From contig JAJDNB010000140.1 of the NCBI GenBank assembly GCA_022340905.1, positions 1 through 34,848 of the forward strand: a stretch of 34,848 nt of DNA. The letters are read 5' to 3'. The translations under genes were made by a program, and so were the position numbers. The notes under the pieces were generated by a model. The model was not told the DNA's origin and searched no databases. It saw only the letters and a program-made list of their open reading frames with translations. This stretch comes from Deltaproteobacteria bacterium. GTDB taxonomy: Bacteria; Desulfobacterota; Syntrophobacteria; BM002. The first letter of the stretch is position 1, and every line of letters begins with the position of its first letter. Below are positions 24,914 through 32,861 of this stretch, piece after piece.

Positions 24914-25435
24914 ATGCTCGTGGAAGGGTATCGCCAGGAGTTCTGGCTGCCCCCCAATCCAAGGGCGAAACACCGAAGGTGCTACGCTCACCTCGATGGT
25001 GACATTGCAGAAGTACTTCCCTATCTGAATACCGTCTTGGGAGGGTACCAATACTACAGAAACCCCCCAAGGCTGGCACTAAAATTCCAGGCAAGGCTCA
25101 TCACCCTCTATCCTCAAATGATCGCCATTAATATGGTGGATGACGAAGCTGAGGCGGAGAAGATTCTCCTGTGGCTCAAAAGGGAAATCAATAACACCTG
25201 GAAGAACCGGAGTGCGATCAAGCCGAGTTTCGAGGTTTCACCCAAGCCAAGGGTCCTCGATATCCTTAAACTTTTGCCCAAGGACAATTGTCAAGAATGC
25301 GGCCTTCCTACGTGCCTGGTATTTGCCGTTCAAGTGAGCGAAGGTGCCAGGTTATATAATGACTGTCCAAAACTGGATCCACTATCCAGGTCGAAACTTA
25401 AAGAATGTCTCAACCCTTGCCCGCCAACCGCATAA
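24914..25435 (+). CDS. Small Fe-S protein with CODH/ACS-corrinoid-type 4Fe-4S motif
   Basis: A 173-residue protein. Residues 120-151 hold LLPKDNCQECGLPTCLVFA with C126, C129, C134 and C151, the C-x2-C-x4-C-x16-C arrangement of the FeS domain (PF04060) at the N-terminus of the CODH/acetyl-CoA synthase corrinoid protein. The first 110 residues (EGYRQEFWLPPNPRAKHRRCYAH, ALKFQARLITLYPQMIAINMV) are unrecognised. There is a strong ribosome binding site (AAGGAGG). Co-directional with the thioesterase, it may act as an electron carrier or metal-domain partner in acyl-CoA or C1 metabolism. Function is inferred only from the motif. Confidence 0.72.
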   Translation: MLVEGYRQEFWLPPNPRAKHRRCYAHLDGDIAEVLPYLNTVLGGYQYYRNPPRLALKFQARLITLYPQMIAINMVDDEAEAEKILLWLKREINNTWKNRSAIKPSFEVSPKPRVLDILKLLPKDNCQECGLPTCLVFAVQVSEGARLYNDCPKLDPLSRSKLKECLNPCPPTA

Positions 25436-25443
25436 CCTAAACC

Positions 25444-25700
25444 TAGCCCTGATATCTCATGAATCACCTGCTCCGACCGCGAAACTGAGAACCCGCTTGT
25501 CGCAGATGCCGCTTGCGGTGCGGGACTGAGCGGAGCGCAGCGAGCGCGAATAATTTGGCCGTCCTTCCAGGCGTCCTCGGGGGGTCGGCCCCTGCGACGT
25601 ACCATTCAGGTACGCCTCGGGCCCAATCCCGCGGTACGGTTGCCAGGTGCACGCTCATCTTTGCGGTCTCGCCATGGCAATTCATGAAATATCCGGGCTA
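25444..25700 (-). repeat. TAGCC inverted-repeat element, copy 2 (long form, opposite orientation)
   Basis: A 257-bp element whose core CGACGTACCATTCAGGTACG is in reverse orientation to copy 1. The ends TAGCCCTGATATCTCATGAA and (complement of the right end) TAGCCCGGATATTTCATGAA are terminal inverted repeats. The 69-bp extra segment is 25480-25548. It starts 8 bp after the stop of the Fe-S gene, and its last three bases (CTA) are the TAG stop codon of the gene at 25698-26060. Confidence 0.87.
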
Positions 25701-26060
25701 ACTGTCGTTGAAGAGGGTGTAATAGACCTGCTCTCCCTTCTTGAACCCCCGGGCCAATTCCATATGTCTCAAGGTAGCAAAATTTCTTTGGAATTCACTG
25801 AGGTCTATGGATAACTCGGCGCAGATTTCCTCTGCGGTGAGAGGACCGGTTTTGTTAATCAAATCCAAGAGCTGCTGCTGCTCTGCAGTTAGACCATCGC
25901 TTTCTTGTGGGGTGCTTTTCGCAGAATGAACCGCCCAGGGGTCGCACGTCTTTGGGATGGTGACGATATCTAAATAGCAATCCTCACACAGAGTCTTTCC
26001 TGAGTGTTCAAATTTCTCCTCTGCTGAAATCCCAGCCCCACATTTGTCACATTTCATCAT
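25698..26060 (-). CDS. Zinc-ribbon plus winged-helix protein
   Basis: A 120-residue protein. The N-terminus has two CxxC pairs (MMKCDKCGA and TLCEDCYLD), probably a single zinc site. A linker follows (residues about 31-60), then a small winged-helix-like domain with LTAEQQQLLDLINKTGPLTA, then EICAELSIDLSEFQRNFATL and GFKKGEQVYYTL. It could be a redox- or metal-responsive DNA-binding regulator, but the target is unknown. AGGAGG stands 4 bases before the ATG at 26060; the next ATG is equally possible. The TAG stop belongs to the repeat element. Confidence 0.68.
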   Translation of the reverse strand: MMKCDKCGAGISAEEKFEHSGKTLCEDCYLDIVTIPKTCDPWAVHSAKSTPQESDGLTAEQQQLLDLINKTGPLTAEEICAELSIDLSEFQRNFATLRHMELARGFKKGEQVYYTLFNDS

Positions 26061-26088
26061 CACACCTCCTAAGATACGTAGTAACGGT

Positions 26089-26883
26089 TTATTTGGATCC
26101 CTTTTTCACCATGAGCAACAGGGGATATCTACCCAAGTAACCTGCTTCATGAATATCGAAATATTCTCTGGCACATTCAATAAAGCCGTGAGTATGATAG
26201 GCATATTTATCTTTGTTCATTTCAGCTCTACTCCGAATACTCTTTGGAAGTCGATTCGTTTCCAGACGAGCGGAGAAAATTAGCCTGTCAGAGCAAATTT
26301 TTGCAAGCCGAGACAGGATCTCTCTATGACTACAAAAACCGCTGGAGCACTTCCCACTACCCCAAAAGAGGTAATGGTAAGTTCCCAACAACAGAACGAC
26401 CTGAAAAGGTCCTCCGAAACTTCCAAGATTCTCATAGACTTCATCAAGTGTAGCCAGATGAAAGTGAACTGTGTCGACGTTTAAATATGCTCTTATCTCT
26501 TGAGAGATGGCAATGAATGGCTCATATACATCAACTCCCACAGATAAATTGCAGGTGTGATGACCCGCGGCCCCGAAGACGTAAAAACCCCTGCACGATC
26601 CAATATCCAAGAGACTTTCCAGTTTCTCCGGAAAAAGAGAGGTAACAAGTTGAAATCTCTCGAATAGTTGAAACCTGGGAAATATTCTCTTGTTATAAAT
26701 GAAATAGTTATGATTGCTCGGGTATCCAAGCAAGGCTCGGTTGAGTTTTTTTTCAAACTGTGAAAAGGAAGTCTTGGCAATCAGGGGGAAAAACACCTGG
26801 GGATTACGCCAGAGCAATGCCGTATAGGCGAAAATGTTTCTCATTTTTGATTGGCACTTGTTGAGCAAACCTGGGTCATTCAT
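26089..26883 (-). CDS. Class I SAM-dependent methyltransferase, AT-rich
   Basis: A 264-residue protein. Residues about 88-105 carry a Rossmann methyltransferase motif I, LLDIGSCRGFYVFGAAG, followed by SVGVDVYEPFIAISQ (motif II) and QVVLLLGTYHYLFWGSG (motif IV region). The N-terminal 80 residues (helical, rich in Phe, Asn and Tyr) look like a substrate-binding part. Base composition is visibly more AT-rich and codon use less biased to G/C than in the neighbours, which suggests horizontal acquisition. The substrate cannot be told; a glycan or small-molecule methyltransferase is as likely as any. The start ATG has no strong ribosome binding site. Confidence 0.68.
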   Translation of the reverse strand: MNDPGLLNKCQSKMRNIFAYTALLWRNPQVFFPLIAKTSFSQFEKKLNRALLGYPSNHNYFIYNKRIFPRFQLFERFQLVTSLFPEKLESLLDIGSCRGFYVFGAAGHHTCNLSVGVDVYEPFIAISQEIRAYLNVDTVHFHLATLDEVYENLGSFGGPFQVVLLLGTYHYLFWGSGKCSSGFCSHREILSRLAKICSDRLIFSARLETNRLPKSIRSRAEMNKDKYAYHTHGFIECAREYFDIHEAGYLGRYPLLLMVKKGSK

Positions 26884-27034
26884 CTCTAGTTTTTATATCA
26901 TGTTTCCTTCATTTCTGTCTTGAGAGCCCTTGCAGTAAAGTCAAGCTGTGAGGCTCCTCGTCAGTCCAACCCTCTAAAAGTTCTCTAGTGCTTTCTTTCA
27001 AGATGAAAGGGTCACCTGCCACATACCTATTGTA

Positions 27035-27784
27035 CTAATGTATCTTGATTCTTTCTAACTTTTCCCGGGTAGTTTCCGAGTACCAAATATCAACAAATTC
27101 GAGGATACAGTCCTTTTCGTGCCGGACCATCTCCTCGGCCACCGGCTTTCGAAGAAGCTTCTTAATGCTTCTGAAGGCTGCACTATCTTTTCCAGCGAAC
27201 TCCTCGGCAACTTTTCTGGCATCATCTGTCAATGCATTCTCAGAGGACACCCGATCTACCAATCCCAGTTGAAGCGCATCTTCGGCAGAATACATGGCTC
27301 CACTGTAGAGTATCGCCTGAGCATTCCTCGATCCCACGCAAAACCTCAGCATTTCAACACTTCCGGCAAAAACCGGAGCTCCAAAGGTTATTTCGTTCAA
27401 CGATATCTTCCCTTTGCCGGACGCCATAATACGGACATCGCAGGCAATGGCCAGCATGCAACCGCCAGCTATGGTGTGACCGTTCAGGGCCGCTACAACG
27501 GGTTTTGGAAACTGGAACAGATAGGTGCAGAGGTTCGTGAACTTCTCAAGATAGTACACGAAATCTTCCTTGGGATAGTGCAGGAATTCGGGGACATCAA
27601 AGCCAAAGGAGAAAAACTTTCCAGCACCGGTAAAGATAATCGATTTTACCGCAGTGTCCGTTTCCAGAGTTCTAAAAAGGTCATCTATTTCCTCCACCAT
27701 AGGCTCATTTAGCGCGTTAACTTTTCCCCTTTGCAAGGTTACCGTTGCGATGTCATCCTCTATTGATGAAAGCACAAAGTTCAT
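27035..27784 (-). CDS. Enoyl-CoA hydratase/isomerase family protein, isomerase-like
   Basis: A 249-residue crotonase-fold protein. Landmarks: LQRGKVNALNEPM, the oxyanion loops KFFSFGFDVPEF and ALNGHTIAGGCMLAIACDVRI, and one acidic residue E131 in SLNEITFGAPVF. The second glutamate of true hydratases is replaced (AQAILYSG). This LNE pattern, with AEDALQLGLVD, resembles delta3,delta2-enoyl-CoA isomerase (ECI1). It would therefore shift double bases in unsaturated fatty acyl-CoAs rather than hydrate them. GGGGAGATTGCT precedes the ATG at 27784; the earlier in-frame ATG (27817) is not family-like. It lies downstream of the threonine ammonia-lyase on the same strand. Confidence 0.8.
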   Translation of the reverse strand: MNFVLSSIEDDIATVTLQRGKVNALNEPMVEEIDDLFRTLETDTAVKSIIFTGAGKFFSFGFDVPEFLHYPKEDFVYYLEKFTNLCTYLFQFPKPVVAALNGHTIAGGCMLAIACDVRIMASGKGKISLNEITFGAPVFAGSVEMLRFCVGSRNAQAILYSGAMYSAEDALQLGLVDRVSSENALTDDARKVAEEFAGKDSAAFRSIKKLLRKPVAEEMVRHEKDCILEFVDIWYSETTREKLERIKIH

Positions 27785-27892
27785 AGCAATCTCCCCTGTT
27801 CTCCAACCTTCTAACACTATAAAAGCAATAATTTTGGGTGATTACATAAGCTTTCGTGCTGAATAGCCCAGACGAAGACCAGGTCTTTTCGT

Positions 27893-28837
27893 TCAGCCCT
27901 TCAAAATCTTGGACATGAGATCACCATCAATATTACCGCCACTAATAATAACCCCCACGCTACCTTTTGCAGATACCGCACCACTGAGCAGTGCTGCCAA
28001 GCCCAGTGCTCCCGAGGGCTCTACTACCATTTTCATGCGATAGAATAAAAATTGCACAGCTTCGATGATACCGCTTTCGGTCACGGTTCTCATGTCATCA
28101 ACATATTCCAGGACCAACGGAAAAGTGAGCTTACCCAGAGAGGGCGTACGGGTCCCGTCAGCTATGGTGGGGGGATTCTTCACTGTTTGCAGTGTCTTGG
28201 TGTGAAATGATCTGGTGGCATCGTCTGCCAGTTCAGGTTCTATACCAATAACTCGACAGGTGGGCTCCATGGTTTTTGCGGCGATAGCCGAACCACTCAG
28301 CAATCCACCACCCCCACACGGTACGAGCAGTGTATCCAAGCTTTTAATTCTCTCCAACAATTCCATCGCTGCCGTTCCTTGTCCGGCAATGATATCAAGA
28401 TGATCGAAGGGAGGTATCAGGGTGTAGCCATGGTCAGCTTTGAGAATCTTTGCCATCTCTTCTCGAGTAGTTTTCTCGGGATCATAGTCAATAACCGTTG
28501 CCCCATACACCTCAGTGGCAGCACGTTTAACCATGGGAGCATTTTCGGGCATGACCACGGTGGTGCGGACTCCCAGCAATCGACCTACCAGGGCAACTGC
28601 CTGGGCATGATTTCCGGAGGAGTAAGTGATGACTCCGCGTTTCTTTTGTTCGTCGGTAAGTTGACATATGGTATTAAAGGCGCCGCGGAACTTGAATGCA
28701 CCTACCCTCTGAAAATTCTCACATTTCAAAAAAACTTGTGCTTCCACCAATTCGTTGAGGGTCCGGGATGTCATAACAGGGGTGACGTTAGAGTGGCCTC
28801 GCAATCTTTCTTTGGCTCGCTTAATAAGTTCAAACAT
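27893..28837 (-). CDS. Threonine ammonia-lyase / serine-threonine dehydratase, without regulatory domain
   Basis: A PLP enzyme that deaminates threonine to 2-oxobutyrate (or serine to pyruvate). K49 in RVGAFKFRGAFNT binds PLP; YSSGNHAQAVALVGRLLG and the phosphate-binding PCGGGGLLSG are standard. At 314 residues it lacks the C-terminal ACT-like regulatory domain of biosynthetic IlvA. It therefore resembles catabolic TdcB or serine-racemase-type enzymes. GGGGAAGG precedes the ATG at 28837; the upstream extension to 28912 is not homologous. It is close to ilvE (29595), and 2-oxobutyrate feeds isoleucine synthesis, so either role is possible. Confidence 0.9.
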   Translation of the reverse strand: MFELIKRAKERLRGHSNVTPVMTSRTLNELVEAQVFLKCENFQRVGAFKFRGAFNTICQLTDEQKKRGVITYSSGNHAQAVALVGRLLGVRTTVVMPENAPMVKRAATEVYGATVIDYDPEKTTREEMAKILKADHGYTLIPPFDHLDIIAGQGTAAMELLERIKSLDTLLVPCGGGGLLSGSAIAAKTMEPTCRVIGIEPELADDATRSFHTKTLQTVKNPPTIADGTRTPSLGKLTFPLVLEYVDDMRTVTESGIIEAVQFLFYRMKMVVEPSGALGLAALLSGAVSAKGSVGVIISGGNIDGDLMSKILKG

Positions 28838-28936
28838 TCCTTCCCCATGTACAAAATGTCGTCTGTGTGTAAGGTTTCCCCCTGTCCCTTCCCTGCAGAC
28901 GGGATCTTCCACAGGGGTCAGGTTTCAGTGCTCAGG

Positions 28937-29386
28937 CTACAAAACTTTAAACATTCTGATTAAGGTAACCTCGCGGCTATATTCTCGAAAGCCGCATTTG
29001 GCATAGCACTTTCTGGCTCCAGGGTTATAGGTTCTGGTTACCAAAACCAGTTTCTTGGCAAACAATTCCGCTCGAGCGTACTGTTCCAGAAGACTCACCA
29101 TCTTTGCGCCCAATCCTCTCGAGCGCATATGAGGCAGGAGGTACAGAAAGTTTAAAGAATAGACTCCGGGTTCCTTCGTTTTGCGAATGGCAGCGTGGCC
29201 AATGAGCTGATTGTCTTCATAAACCAAGAAAGGCTTGTGGCCTGCTCCAGGATCCAAGACCTTTTGCCACTGCAGATGATTAAAGGGCCACTTAGCTTTC
29301 GGCCAGACCAAGTGCAAGTCATCGTGATCACGTATAAGGTTGGCAATTATCTTGGTATCCAGGGGAATGTTTTCGACTAACCTCAT
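28937..29386 (-). CDS. GNAT-family N-acetyltransferase
   Basis: A 149-residue acyltransferase of the GNAT fold. It has NFLYLLPHMRSRGLGAKMVSLLEQYA (the R-x-x-G-x-G acetyl-CoA loop at residues about 89-94) and NPGARKCYAKCGFREYSRE at the end, the usual N-x-A-x-x-x-Y-x-x-x-G-F pattern. It belongs to the single-domain acetyltransferases whose target (small molecule or protein) cannot be told from sequence. It lies in the minus-strand group, 100 bp upstream of the threonine ammonia-lyase. Confidence 0.87.
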   Translation of the reverse strand: MRLVENIPLDTKIIANLIRDHDDLHLVWPKAKWPFNHLQWQKVLDPGAGHKPFLVYEDNQLIGHAAIRKTKEPGVYSLNFLYLLPHMRSRGLGAKMVSLLEQYARAELFAKKLVLVTRTYNPGARKCYAKCGFREYSREVTLIRMFKVL

Positions 29387-29594
29387 AGCTTATCGCCAGC
29401 CCCAACTGCCTTGGCCGTCCGCCTCGGCTGAAATCTCAAGCAATGTGTATCTCCGCTAAATCAATTGATATAGACCTTATTTCAACAGACATCTTCTTTC
29501 TTGGTTTCCTCTGGCCTCGCTGGCAGCCAGTCTCGAGGAGCCCACGGTTCGAACAGCGAGGGGGAACAGGAGGGAATGCGGGCAGGAAGTTGGT

Positions 29595-30665
29595 TCAAGC
29601 GATACGAAGGCGCCAGCCGAAAGGATCTTCCTTGCGACCATACTGGATGCCGGTGATTTCGTCGTAGAATTTTTTGGACAGTTCGCCTGTCTGGCCGTCT
29701 GCCACCTGAAAATCCTCTTCTTTGTAAGAGATTAAACCGACAGGAGAAATTACCGCGGCGGTGCCGGTGGCAAACATTTCCTTTAAGGACTTATTTTGGC
29801 ATCCCTCAACTACCTCATCAATAGAAATTTGACGTTCGACAGCATGTATTCCCCAGTGGCTGGCAAGCTGAAGGACTGAGTCTCGAGTGACGCCTGGAAG
29901 GATAGTTCCACCTAGAGGTGGAGTGACTAGCTCATCATTTATAAAAAAGAAGATATTACTGGTGCCAACCTCCTCGACATACTTACGCTCTATGGCATCG
30001 AGCCAGAGCACCTGGGTGTAGCCTTTTTCACTGGCTTCACGGGAAACGTAAAGGGTAGCTCCGTAATTTCCGGAGGTTTTAGCTTCTCCCACGCCTCCCC
30101 TGACAGCCCGCACATAGTGATCAGAGACAAAGATTTTGGTGGGATTAAATCCCTCGGGGTAATAGGCTCCAACAGGACCCAAGACAATAAAAAAGAGATA
30201 TTCTCTTGCTGGCCTAACACCCAGTGCCGGTTCGCTAGCTATCATGGTGGGTCTGATGTAAAGTGAAGTACCCTCTGATTTTGGAATCCAAGCTCGGTCC
30301 AATAGGATTAATTCCTTCATGGCCCGGAGAAAAAGGTCCGGGTCCAGTTCAGGCATTACCATTCTTCTAGCAGAAGCGTTCATGCGCTCGATATTCTTCT
30401 CAGGCCGGAAGAGTCCAATTCCGCCGCCCTCCAAATGGTAAGCCTTGAGACCTTCAAACACCTCTTGGTTGTAGTGCAACACCATAGCGGAGGGATCAAG
30501 CCTTAGGGCACCATAAGGTTGAATTCGAGGGTTGTGCCATCCTTTTTCCTGTGCATAGTCCATGAGAAACATGTGATCGGTAGTGTACTTGCCAAAACCG
30601 AGTTTTTCATCTTGCGGGCGAGGCTTCTGGCCAACAGTAGTTGATTTAGTTACTCTGATTTCCAT
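29595..30665 (-). CDS. ilvE: Branched-chain amino acid aminotransferase
   Basis: Transaminates between branched-chain amino acids and their 2-oxo acids. It is a 356-residue fold-type IV PLP enzyme. The PLP lysine is K196 in VGEAKTSGNYGA; EVFEGLKAYHLEGG, SLYIRPTMIASEP and EEVGTSNIFFFIN are further marks, with MFATGTAAVISPVG near the C-terminus. The length fits the longer bacterial and eukaryotic class-II BCAT. AGAAAGGCTCAGATC precedes the ATG. It may work with the threonine ammonia-lyase downstream in isoleucine formation or breakdown. Confidence 0.95.
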   Translation of the reverse strand: MEIRVTKSTTVGQKPRPQDEKLGFGKYTTDHMFLMDYAQEKGWHNPRIQPYGALRLDPSAMVLHYNQEVFEGLKAYHLEGGGIGLFRPEKNIERMNASARRMVMPELDPDLFLRAMKELILLDRAWIPKSEGTSLYIRPTMIASEPALGVRPAREYLFFIVLGPVGAYYPEGFNPTKIFVSDHYVRAVRGGVGEAKTSGNYGATLYVSREASEKGYTQVLWLDAIERKYVEEVGTSNIFFFINDELVTPPLGGTILPGVTRDSVLQLASHWGIHAVERQISIDEVVEGCQNKSLKEMFATGTAAVISPVGLISYKEEDFQVADGQTGELSKKFYDEITGIQYGRKEDPFGWRLRIA

Positions 30666-30784
30666 GATCTGAGCCTTTCTCTAAGCTCGCTGAAATAAAT
30701 ACTCGCTGCTATGTATAGCATACTTTCTTCATTCACTTATTTGTCTTTCGGCAAATCATTTGCAAAGTACGACTACATGCAGTT

Positions 30785-31306
30785 TCACTTTGCTTCTACC
30801 CGTCTTTTGACCACTCGAAGCATCTCCTTACGGGTCCAGCCACTGAATCTGCCGATCAAAGCCCAGTAAAGTTTGAAGCGTAATCTACTGCGGTCGTCTG
30901 TACAGGCAATTCGTGTTTCAGTAGACAACCTGACGGTGCCGGGAGCTAACTCCTGGATAGCAAAGTTCCAGGCCAATTTCGCATATCCTTTCTGGTTGAA
31001 TTCTCCATACTGAACGGCATTCACCTTGAGAATCTCGGCCCGCAACGTCCAGAACTTCCCAACAAGGCCGAGAACAAACTCCTCGTCGCGAGTCTCGTGG
31101 ACAAGCAGGAAGCCCACCTGGAGAAGTCCATCCAAATTGGTTGAGATTGGTGGAAGCCCCCGCAGTCGAAACAAGGTGCGGATGACAAAGGAATCGGAAA
31201 AATCAATGGTCCGGATGGCTTGGTAGACTTCCTTTCTGTCTCCCCTTATGTCGATCTGATGATATTCCCGTTCGTCATATTTGGGAAGTACTTGTTCTAT
31301 GAGCAT
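30785..31306 (-). CDS. SRPBCC-fold protein of unknown function
   Basis: A 173-residue START/SRPBCC-like protein. It starts with YDEREYHQIDIRGDRKEVYQAIRTIDFSDSFVIRTLFRLRG and ends with VRLSTETRIACTDDRSRLRFKLYWALIGRFSGWTRKEMLR, a pattern seen in small lipid- or ligand-binding SRPBCC proteins. No catalytic residues can be named. It begins 18 bp after the DUF4442 gene's stop on the same strand, so the two are probably co-transcribed. That pairing suggests a shared hydrophobic substrate, which is an inference only. Confidence 0.65.
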   Translation of the reverse strand: MLIEQVLPKYDEREYHQIDIRGDRKEVYQAIRTIDFSDSFVIRTLFRLRGLPPISTNLDGLLQVGFLLVHETRDEEFVLGLVGKFWTLRAEILKVNAVQYGEFNQKGYAKLAWNFAIQELAPGTVRLSTETRIACTDDRSRLRFKLYWALIGRFSGWTRKEMLRVVKRRVEAK

Positions 31307-31324
31307 GGCCCTAAAGGGGGTAAA

Positions 31325-31777
31325 TTACTCTTTACCCTGCTTCTTGCGAATGTACAGTTTCTTTGCAACCGTGGCAATAACCTCGCCTGACTGGTTGACA
31401 ATGTCTACCGAAAATTTGGGGAAATAAGGTTCACCGGTTAATGCTTTTCGTTTTATTTCAGCTATTTGATCGTCATTCAGGATAAAATGAGCTGTTACGG
31501 TTCCCCTGCCGGGAGCAATGAAATCAATGGTGCTGCTTTTGTCCCACACGGTATAATCACTACCCAATACGTGAATCAACATGAGCATGTAAAAAGGATC
31601 GGTCATGGCAGCAAGGCTGCCACCAAAATGTGTCCCCACATAGTTGCGATTGTACCAGCGCAATTTCATGGATACGATTATTTCCCTGTAGTCCCCTGCT
31701 ATGTGTTTGACTCTTATGCCGGCACCGAGAAAAGGTGGCCAAATATTCATCCCGAATCTCAGTATGTTAGGTCTCAT
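31325..31777 (-). CDS. DUF4442 hotdog-fold protein (probable thioesterase-like)
   Basis: A 150-residue protein of the DUF4442/hotdog type. RWYNRNYVGTHFGGSLAAMTDPFYMLML matches the conserved helix of the family, and KSSTIDFIAPGRGTVTA the following strand. The start at 31777 was chosen because AGAAGAGAATA stands before it; the ATG at 31804 has no ribosome binding site. DUF4442 members are thought to act on acyl-CoA or acyl-ACP substrates, but activity is unproven. The upstream region contains palindromic GGGTAA repeats (31923-31964). It is followed at once by the SRPBCC gene. Confidence 0.78.
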   Translation of the reverse strand: MRPNILRFGMNIWPPFLGAGIRVKHIAGDYREIIVSMKLRWYNRNYVGTHFGGSLAAMTDPFYMLMLIHVLGSDYTVWDKSSTIDFIAPGRGTVTAHFILNDDQIAEIKRKALTGEPYFPKFSVDIVNQSGEVIATVAKKLYIRKKQGKE

Positions 31778-31922
31778 TATTCTCTTCTGAGTTTTTCTAT
31801 TCATGGTTGTTTGACAAAATCACTTCAGCCTTCAATGTCGTCGAGAAAATCTAGGAGATTGTCCCTGACCGCAACAAAAGATGGTCCTCCGCCAATATAC
31901 CCGAAACGTACCGTACCAAAAA

Positions 31923-31964
31923 TGGGTAAATTTACCCAAAAGTTACCCGGTAACAAATGGGTAA
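31923..31964. promoter_or_regulatory. Cluster of TGGGTAA palindromes (operator or terminator)
   Basis: TGGGTAAATTTACCCA (31923-31938) is a perfect 16-bp palindrome. GTTACCCGGTAAC (31942-31954) is a perfect 13-bp one, and a further TGGGTAA follows at 31958-31964. The cluster lies 28 bp past the arsM stop and upstream of the DUF4442 gene. It could be an operator for the latter or a weak terminator for arsM (a run of T follows on the minus strand). Confidence 0.5.
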
Positions 31965-31991
31965 AGTTGCAGGTCCATTACCGAGGGCTCT

Positions 31992-32801
31992 TTATGCCAA
32001 AGGCTTTACTGCCTCTATGGTGGCTGAGACCACGTAGTCCTCAGCGTTGATATCTGGAAACCAGTCTTTGATGAATATGCGGCTGTTCTCCAGGGGAGAA
32101 ATTCGTATGTCTGTGAAACCCACTTCTTGGAGCATGGTATTGAGTTCCTCAACAGTAACTGCTCCAGCGATGCAGCCGGACAACAGGGTTGGATCGGTTT
32201 TAAATTCTTGAGGTAACGGAGCGGATGCCACCACATCGGTAATGGCAAGGCGGCCTCCGGGTTTCAAGATTCGAAATGTTTCGCGAAAAACATTTAGCTT
32301 TTCAGGGGAAAGATTAATAACGCAATTGGAAATGATGACATCTGCGCTTCCATCTTCCACCGGCAGATGCTCAATCTCCCCCAAGCGAAAGTCGACATTG
32401 GAGTAAGCGCCTTTACCAGCGTTCTCTCTGGCTTTGGCGATCATTTCTGGGGTCATGTCCACCCCGATGATTCTCCCGCTCTCACCCACCTTCCTCGCTG
32501 CCAGAAAACAGTCAAAGCCACCACCGCTGCCGAGGTCAACAATAGTCTCACCACTTTTTAGAGAAGCAATTGCCAGAGGGTTGCCACACCCAAGTCCCAT
32601 GTTGGAACCTTGTGGAGCATTGTTAAGCTCTTCTTGGGAGTAGCCAGTGAGTGTGCTTAGCTCAACGAGTGAAACACTTGGGTTGCCACAACAAGAGGGT
32701 GGTGACGTGGAACAGCCGCAGCCTGTCGAATCTTTATTAGCCACTTCTGCATACTTGTTACGTATGAAGGTTCGGACATCATCGGCATGTTTTTTCGCCA
32801 T
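31992..32801 (-). CDS. arsM: Arsenite S-adenosylmethyltransferase ArsM
   Basis: Methylates arsenite to methylated arsenicals with SAM. It is a 269-residue protein. The SAM motif is VDLGSGGGFDCFLAARKVG (residues about 88-106). The three conserved arsenic-binding cysteines C72 (MGLGCGNP), C160 (ISNCVINLS) and C210 (LLSGCIAGAV) are present; the last two are 50 residues apart, as in characterised ArsM proteins. The N-terminus adds TGCGCSTSPPSCCG, a cysteine cluster common in these enzymes. It is preceded by an arsR-type operator half (32832-32845), and arsR lies just upstream with a repeat element between them. Confidence 0.94.
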   Translation of the reverse strand: MAKKHADDVRTFIRNKYAEVANKDSTGCGCSTSPPSCCGNPSVSLVELSTLTGYSQEELNNAPQGSNMGLGCGNPLAIASLKSGETIVDLGSGGGFDCFLAARKVGESGRIIGVDMTPEMIAKARENAGKGAYSNVDFRLGEIEHLPVEDGSADVIISNCVINLSPEKLNVFRETFRILKPGGRLAITDVVASAPLPQEFKTDPTLLSGCIAGAVTVEELNTMLQEVGFTDIRISPLENSRIFIKDWFPDINAEDYVVSATIEAVKPLA

Positions 32802-32831
32802 GTGAGCCCCATTTCATTCGAGAATTCGAAT

Positions 32832-32845
32832 AATATCGAAATATT
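32832..32845. promoter_or_regulatory. Probable ArsR operator in front of arsM
   Basis: AATATCGAAATATT is a symmetric 14-mer about 31 bp upstream of the arsM ATG. It shares the ATATCGAAATAT core with the inverted repeat over the arsR start (33364-33387), suggesting that one regulator controls both genes. Confidence 0.6.
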
Positions 32846-32861
32846 TTTGCAAAAAAATTCG

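Noticed and set aside
21401..25605. Shared peptide RSVPHRKRHLRQAGSQF (and TRLSQMPLAVRD) in ORFs near 21400 and 25500, suggesting a small protein family.
   Set aside because: The identity is at DNA level within the 69-bp module of the TAGCC elements, appears on both strands, and no ribosome binding sites are present. They are by-products of the repeat.
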